Source: Hybos culiciformis
Taxonomy: Eukaryota > Arthropoda > Insecta > Diptera > Hybotidae
Assembly: GCA_964007475.1 (NCBI GenBank)
Contig: CAXFZM010000209.1
Span: 62,001-126,000 of the forward strand
Direction: 5' to 3'
DNA: 64,000 bases
Below the pieces are notes generated by a model. The model was not told the DNA's origin, made no database searches, and saw only the letters and a program-made list of their open reading frames with translations. Shown here piece after piece: positions 60,711 to 64,000 of this stretch; positions within the stretch are counted from its first letter, which is position 1, and each line of letters opens with the position of its first letter. Position numbers and translations under genes: made by a program.

Positions 60711-61699
60711 TAAAATTCATAAAATTACGCTTCTTTTGGAATTTAAAAAATTAAAATCGATGCACTGGTTCGCGAGCTATGAGCTCTCAAAGTTGAGAAA
60801 GAAAATTTTACATATTTAGTATGAAAAAATCGCCTTTCGACGGTTTTTAGGCTCTAGCTCAAAAACCAAAAAATGTTTTCTAAAACTATTTTTTTTAGAT
60901 TAAAATTCATAAAATTACGCATCTTTTGGCATTTAAAAAATTAAAATCGATGCACTGGTTCGCGAGCTATGAGCTCTCAAAGTTGAGAAAGAAAATTTTA
61001 CATATTTAGAATGAAAAAATCGCCTTTCGACGGTTTTTAGGCTCTAGCTCAAAAACCAAAAATAATTTTCTAAAACAATTTTTTTTAGATTAAAATTCAT
61101 AAAATTACGCTTCTTTTGACATTTAAAAAATTAAAATCGATGCACTGGTTCGCGAGCTATGAGCTCTCAAAGTTGAGAAAGAAAATTTTACATATTTAGT
61201 ATGAAAAAATCGCCTTTCGACGGTTTTTAGGCTCTAGCTCAAAAACCAAAAATAATTTTCTAAAACAATTTTTTTTTTGATTAAAATTTATAAAATTACG
61301 CTACTTTTGGCATTTAAAAAATTGAAATCGATGCTCTGGTTCGCGAGTTATGAGCTCTCAAAGTTGAGAAAGAAAATTTTACATATTTAGTATGAAAAAA
61401 TCGCCTTTCGACGGTTTTTAGGCTCTAGCTCAAAAACCAAAAAATATTTTCTAAAACAATTTTCTTTACATTAAAATTCATAAAATTACGCTTCTTTTGG
61501 CATTTAAAAAATTAAAATCGATGCACTGGTTCGCGAGCTATGAGCTCTCAAAGTTGAGAAAGAAAATTTTACATATTTAGTCTGAAAAAATCGCCTTTCG
61601 ACGGTTTTTAGGCTCTAGCTCAAAAACCAAAAAATATTTTATAAAATAATTTTTTTTAGATTAAAATTCATAAAATTACGCTTCTTTTAGCATTTAAAA

Positions 61700-63060
61700 A
61701 ATTAAAATCGATGCACTGGTTCGCGAGCTATGAGCTCTCAAAGTTGAGAAAGAAAATTTTACATATATAGTATGAAAAAATTGCCTTTCGACGGTTTTTA
61801 TGCTCTAGCTCAAAAACCAAAAAATATTTTCTGAAACAATTTTTTTTTAGATTAAAATTCATAAAATTACGCTTCTTTTGGCTTCTTTTGAGCTCTCAAA
61901 GTTGAGAAAGAAAATTTTACATATTTAGTATGAAAAAATCGCCTTTCGACGGTTTTTAGGCTCTAGCTCAAAAATCAAAAAATATTTTCTAAAACAATTT
62001 TTTTTACATTAAAATTCATAAAATTACGCTTCTTTTGGCATTTAAAAAATTAAAATCGATGCACTGGTTCGCGAGCTATGAGCTCTCAAAGTTGAGAAAG
62101 AAAATTTTACATATTTAGTATGAAAAAATCGCCTTTCGACGGTTTTTAGGCTCTAGCTCAAAAACCAAAAAATATTTTATAAAATAATTTTTTTTAGATT
62201 AAAATTCATAAAATTACGCTTCTTTTAGCATTTAAAAAATTAAAATCGATGCACTGGTTCGCTAACTATGAGCTCTCAAAGTTGAGAAAGAAAATTTTAC
62301 ATATTTAGTCTGAAAAAATCGCCTTTCGACGGTTTTTAGGCTCTAGCTCAAAAACCAAAAAATATTTTATAAAATAATTTTTTTTAGATTAAAATTCATA
62401 AAATTACGCTTCTTTTAGCATTTAAAAAATTAAAATCGATGCACTGGTTCGCGAGCTATGAGCTCTCAAAGTTGAGAAAGAAAATTTTACATATATAGTA
62501 TGAAAAAATAGCCTTTCGACGGTTTTTATGCTCTAGCTCAAAAACCAAAAAATATTTTCTGAAACAATTTTTTTTTAGATTAAAATACATAAAATTACGC
62601 TTCTTTTGGCTTCTTTTGAGCTCTCAAAGTTGAGAAAGAAAATTTTACATATTTAGTATGAAAAAATCGCCTTTCGACGGTTTTTAGGCTCTAGCTCAAA
62701 AATCAAAAAATATTTTCTAAAACAATTTTTTTTACATTAAAATTCATAAAATTACGCTTCTTTTGGCATTTAAAAAATTAAAATCGATGCACTGGTTCGC
62801 GAGCTATGAGCTCTCAAAGTTGAGAAAGAAAATTTTACATATTTAGTATGAAAAAATCGCCTTTCGACGGTTTTTAGGCTCTAGCTCAAAAACCAAAAAA
62901 TATTTTATAAAATAATTTTTTTTAGATTAAAATTCATAAAATTACGCTTCTTTTAGCATTTAAAAAATTAAAATCGATGCACTGGTTCGCTAACTATGAG
63001 CTCTCAAAGTTGAGAAAGAAAATTTTACATATGTAGTATAAAAAATAGCCTTTCGACGGT
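61700..63060. repeat. Two-copy 728-bp block at the array edge
   Basis: A truncated monomer reading GGCTTCTTTTGAGCTCTC (the part between TTTTGG and GAGCTC is deleted) occurs at 61871 and 62599, 728 bp apart. GGTTCGCTAACTATGAGC occurs at 62261 and 62989, also 728 bp apart. The intervening monomers share AAAATCAAAAAATATT, ATTTTATAAAATAATT and CTTTTAGCATTT. This looks like a recent tandem duplication of about four monomers beside the array boundary. Confidence 0.8.
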
Positions 63061-63175
63061 TTTTAGGCTCTAGCTCAAAAACCAAAAAATATTTTCTGAA
63101 ACAATTTTTTTTTAGATTAAAATTCATAAAATTACGCTTCTTTTGGCATTTAAAAAATTAAAATCGATGCACTGG

Positions 63176-63780
63176 GGGGTTATTATGTAACTCCTATTCG
63201 AATTCGGATTGATTCGAAAATTGTTTTCGATTCTATTATGAAATGATATTATGTAAATCGAAAGTCAAACAATGATCGAATAAAGGCAGCTTTAAAAGGT
63301 TGGCTATAAAGTTTTATTCGAATAAAAAAATGTCAAAATCATATGTTTGTTGTTTTAAATTCGAGTGAAAACTTAAATCGGAATTATGTAATTCGAATTC
63401 GGATTTTTATTTTTATTTTTTTTATTTTATAAAGTTGGCTATGAATATTGACGGCATTATGTAGACGATATATATACACGGCATTATGCAACTCGAAAAA
63501 CGAATAAAAATTATTCGAATTTCGGAAATTTTGTTCGATAACTATTTATCAAACGGAAAGAAAAAAAAACCAAAAAAGAAAATAATTTGTTTGAAATGTA
63601 ATTATATTTTTAATAAAATTAAATTAAAAAATATATTTTGAGTGTTATTATTTAAAAATTAAATTTATTTATTATTAAATTCATATTTTATATTAATATT
63701 AAATTTGAAATAAATAATAAAAAAGTAAAACAAAAAAAAATTTCTTCCAAAATGTATTTGAAGTCAAACACTATCCATTA
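63176..63780. other. Array flank with repeated ATTATGTAA motif (possible transposon end)
   Basis: The satellite stops after CACTGG and continues GGGGTTATTATGTAACTCC. The motif ATTATGTAA or a close variant recurs at about 63183, 63249, 63384, 63454 (ATTATGTAG) and 63484 (ATTATGCAA), usually followed by a TCGAA-type sequence; GAATTCGGATT occurs twice. Subterminal motif repeats and an abrupt G-rich edge would suit one end of a non-autonomous transposon, but the other end is not identified in the window. From 63540 to 63780 the sequence is plain AT-rich. No open frame of note. Confidence 0.5.
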
Positions 63781-64000
63781 ATTAAAAATTTGGCTAAACT
63801 GCCGTTTCCTTGAAACTCTCAGAATGGGCTGAAACTTGGAGGCGGGTAGAGGCGGAGCCCAAACTCGAAAAACTGAAATCAGTTCTTGGGGCAAAGGCCC
63901 CGTTTCGGAGAAAGAGCCCCCAAAATTTTCATACATTTTTGTATGGAAAATTTTGTGCCCGATTTGCCCTATTTTCGGGTAGGTAATAGAGGCGGTCTCT
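63781..64000. other. GC-richer segment with three hairpins, running off the window
   Basis: The composition changes around 63795. Three inverted repeats lie within 85 bp: AACTGA-AA-TCAGTT (63871-63884), GGGGC-AAAG-GCCCC (63888-63901), and a longer one pairing 63921-63934 with 63941-63955 (CAAAATTTTC-ATAC against GTATGGAAAATTTTG, one bulge). TAGAGGCGG appears at about 63847 and again at about 63988. It could be another repeat family or a structured transcript; I do not recognise it. Confidence 0.45.

Larger units (their letters stand above)
43085..63175. repeat. Satellite array 2: related but distinct monomer set
   Basis: Same monomer family and orientation as array 1, period close to 191 bp, an estimated 105 copies. 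The variants differ. Common forms here are GATCCACTGG for GATGCACTGG, TTCTGAAACAA for TTCTAAAACAA, TTCATGAAATTACG for TTCATAAAATTACG, GAGCTAAGAGCTC for GAGCTATGAGCTC, and GTTCCCGAGC with AAAAAACCGCC. The 158-bp short monomer of array 1 is nearly absent. Individual monomers carry more private substitutions than in array 1. The array ends abruptly at 63175 after GATGCACTGG. No gene seen. Confidence 0.96.

Noticed and set aside
1..63175. CRISPR array
   Set aside because: Repeats are contiguous 158-191-bp monomers with no unique spacers, and the context is eukaryotic.
1..63175. CENP-B box in the monomer
   Set aside because: The TTCGACGGTTTTT segment begins like the box core (TTCG) but lacks the required A and CGGG positions.

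Overview
This window contains no convincing protein-coding gene. About 57 of the 64 kb is one AT-rich satellite DNA with a basic monomer of about 191 bp. It lies in two blocks (1-37207 and 43085-63175), interrupted by one composite insertion of about 5.9 kb (37208-43084). The last 825 bp (63176-64000) leave the satellite abruptly. Long homogeneous satellite, a hAT-type miniature transposon with an 8-bp target duplication and tRNA-like repeats all point to a eukaryote, probably an AT-rich animal and perhaps an insect. The species cannot be fixed from sequence alone. The setting resembles centromeric or pericentromeric heterochromatin.

Array 1 (1-37207) mixes full monomers (about 191 bp, e.g. 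382-572) with a recurring 158-bp form lacking 33 bp (e.g. 573-730). Diagnostic variants recur in the same order every 4.4-6.6 kb, so the array is a higher-order repeat (HOR) of roughly 23-35 monomers. Successive copies start at 351, 5086, 9928, 15387, 19761, 26361 and 30929. Copies differ by gain or loss of monomer blocks, and markers such as the CTCG block, the TTTGACGG deletion and the CGATTTTTAA change distribute incongruently. This suggests mosaic exchange between copies. Order decays toward the insertion.

The insertion (37208-43084) breaks a monomer inside its oligo-T tract, and the satellite resumes in the same register on the other side. Inside is a large imperfect palindrome with arms 37933-40118 and 40660-42385. 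The left arm carries a 795-bp hAT-like MITE (38101-38895) with 8-bp target duplications; the right arm preserves the matching empty site. The right arm has its own 310-bp extra segment. A separate direct repeat (37493-37932 and 40199-40655) abuts both the outer and inner ends of the left arm. Five tRNA-like cores and two truncated ones (A and B boxes but degenerate T stems) are scattered through it. A small hairpin element with a Tc1-like end motif sits at its right edge.

Array 2 (43085-63175) is built from a different set of monomer variants and almost entirely lacks the short form. It has its own long-range order: a period of about 4.16 kb between 53.8 and 60.7 kb, and local 573-, 759- and 728-bp periods. 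It ends at 63175 against a sequence with repeated ATTATGTAA motifs, followed by a more GC-rich stretch with several hairpins.

No gene network can be described. The window records satellite turnover, one nested insertion and later transposition into it.
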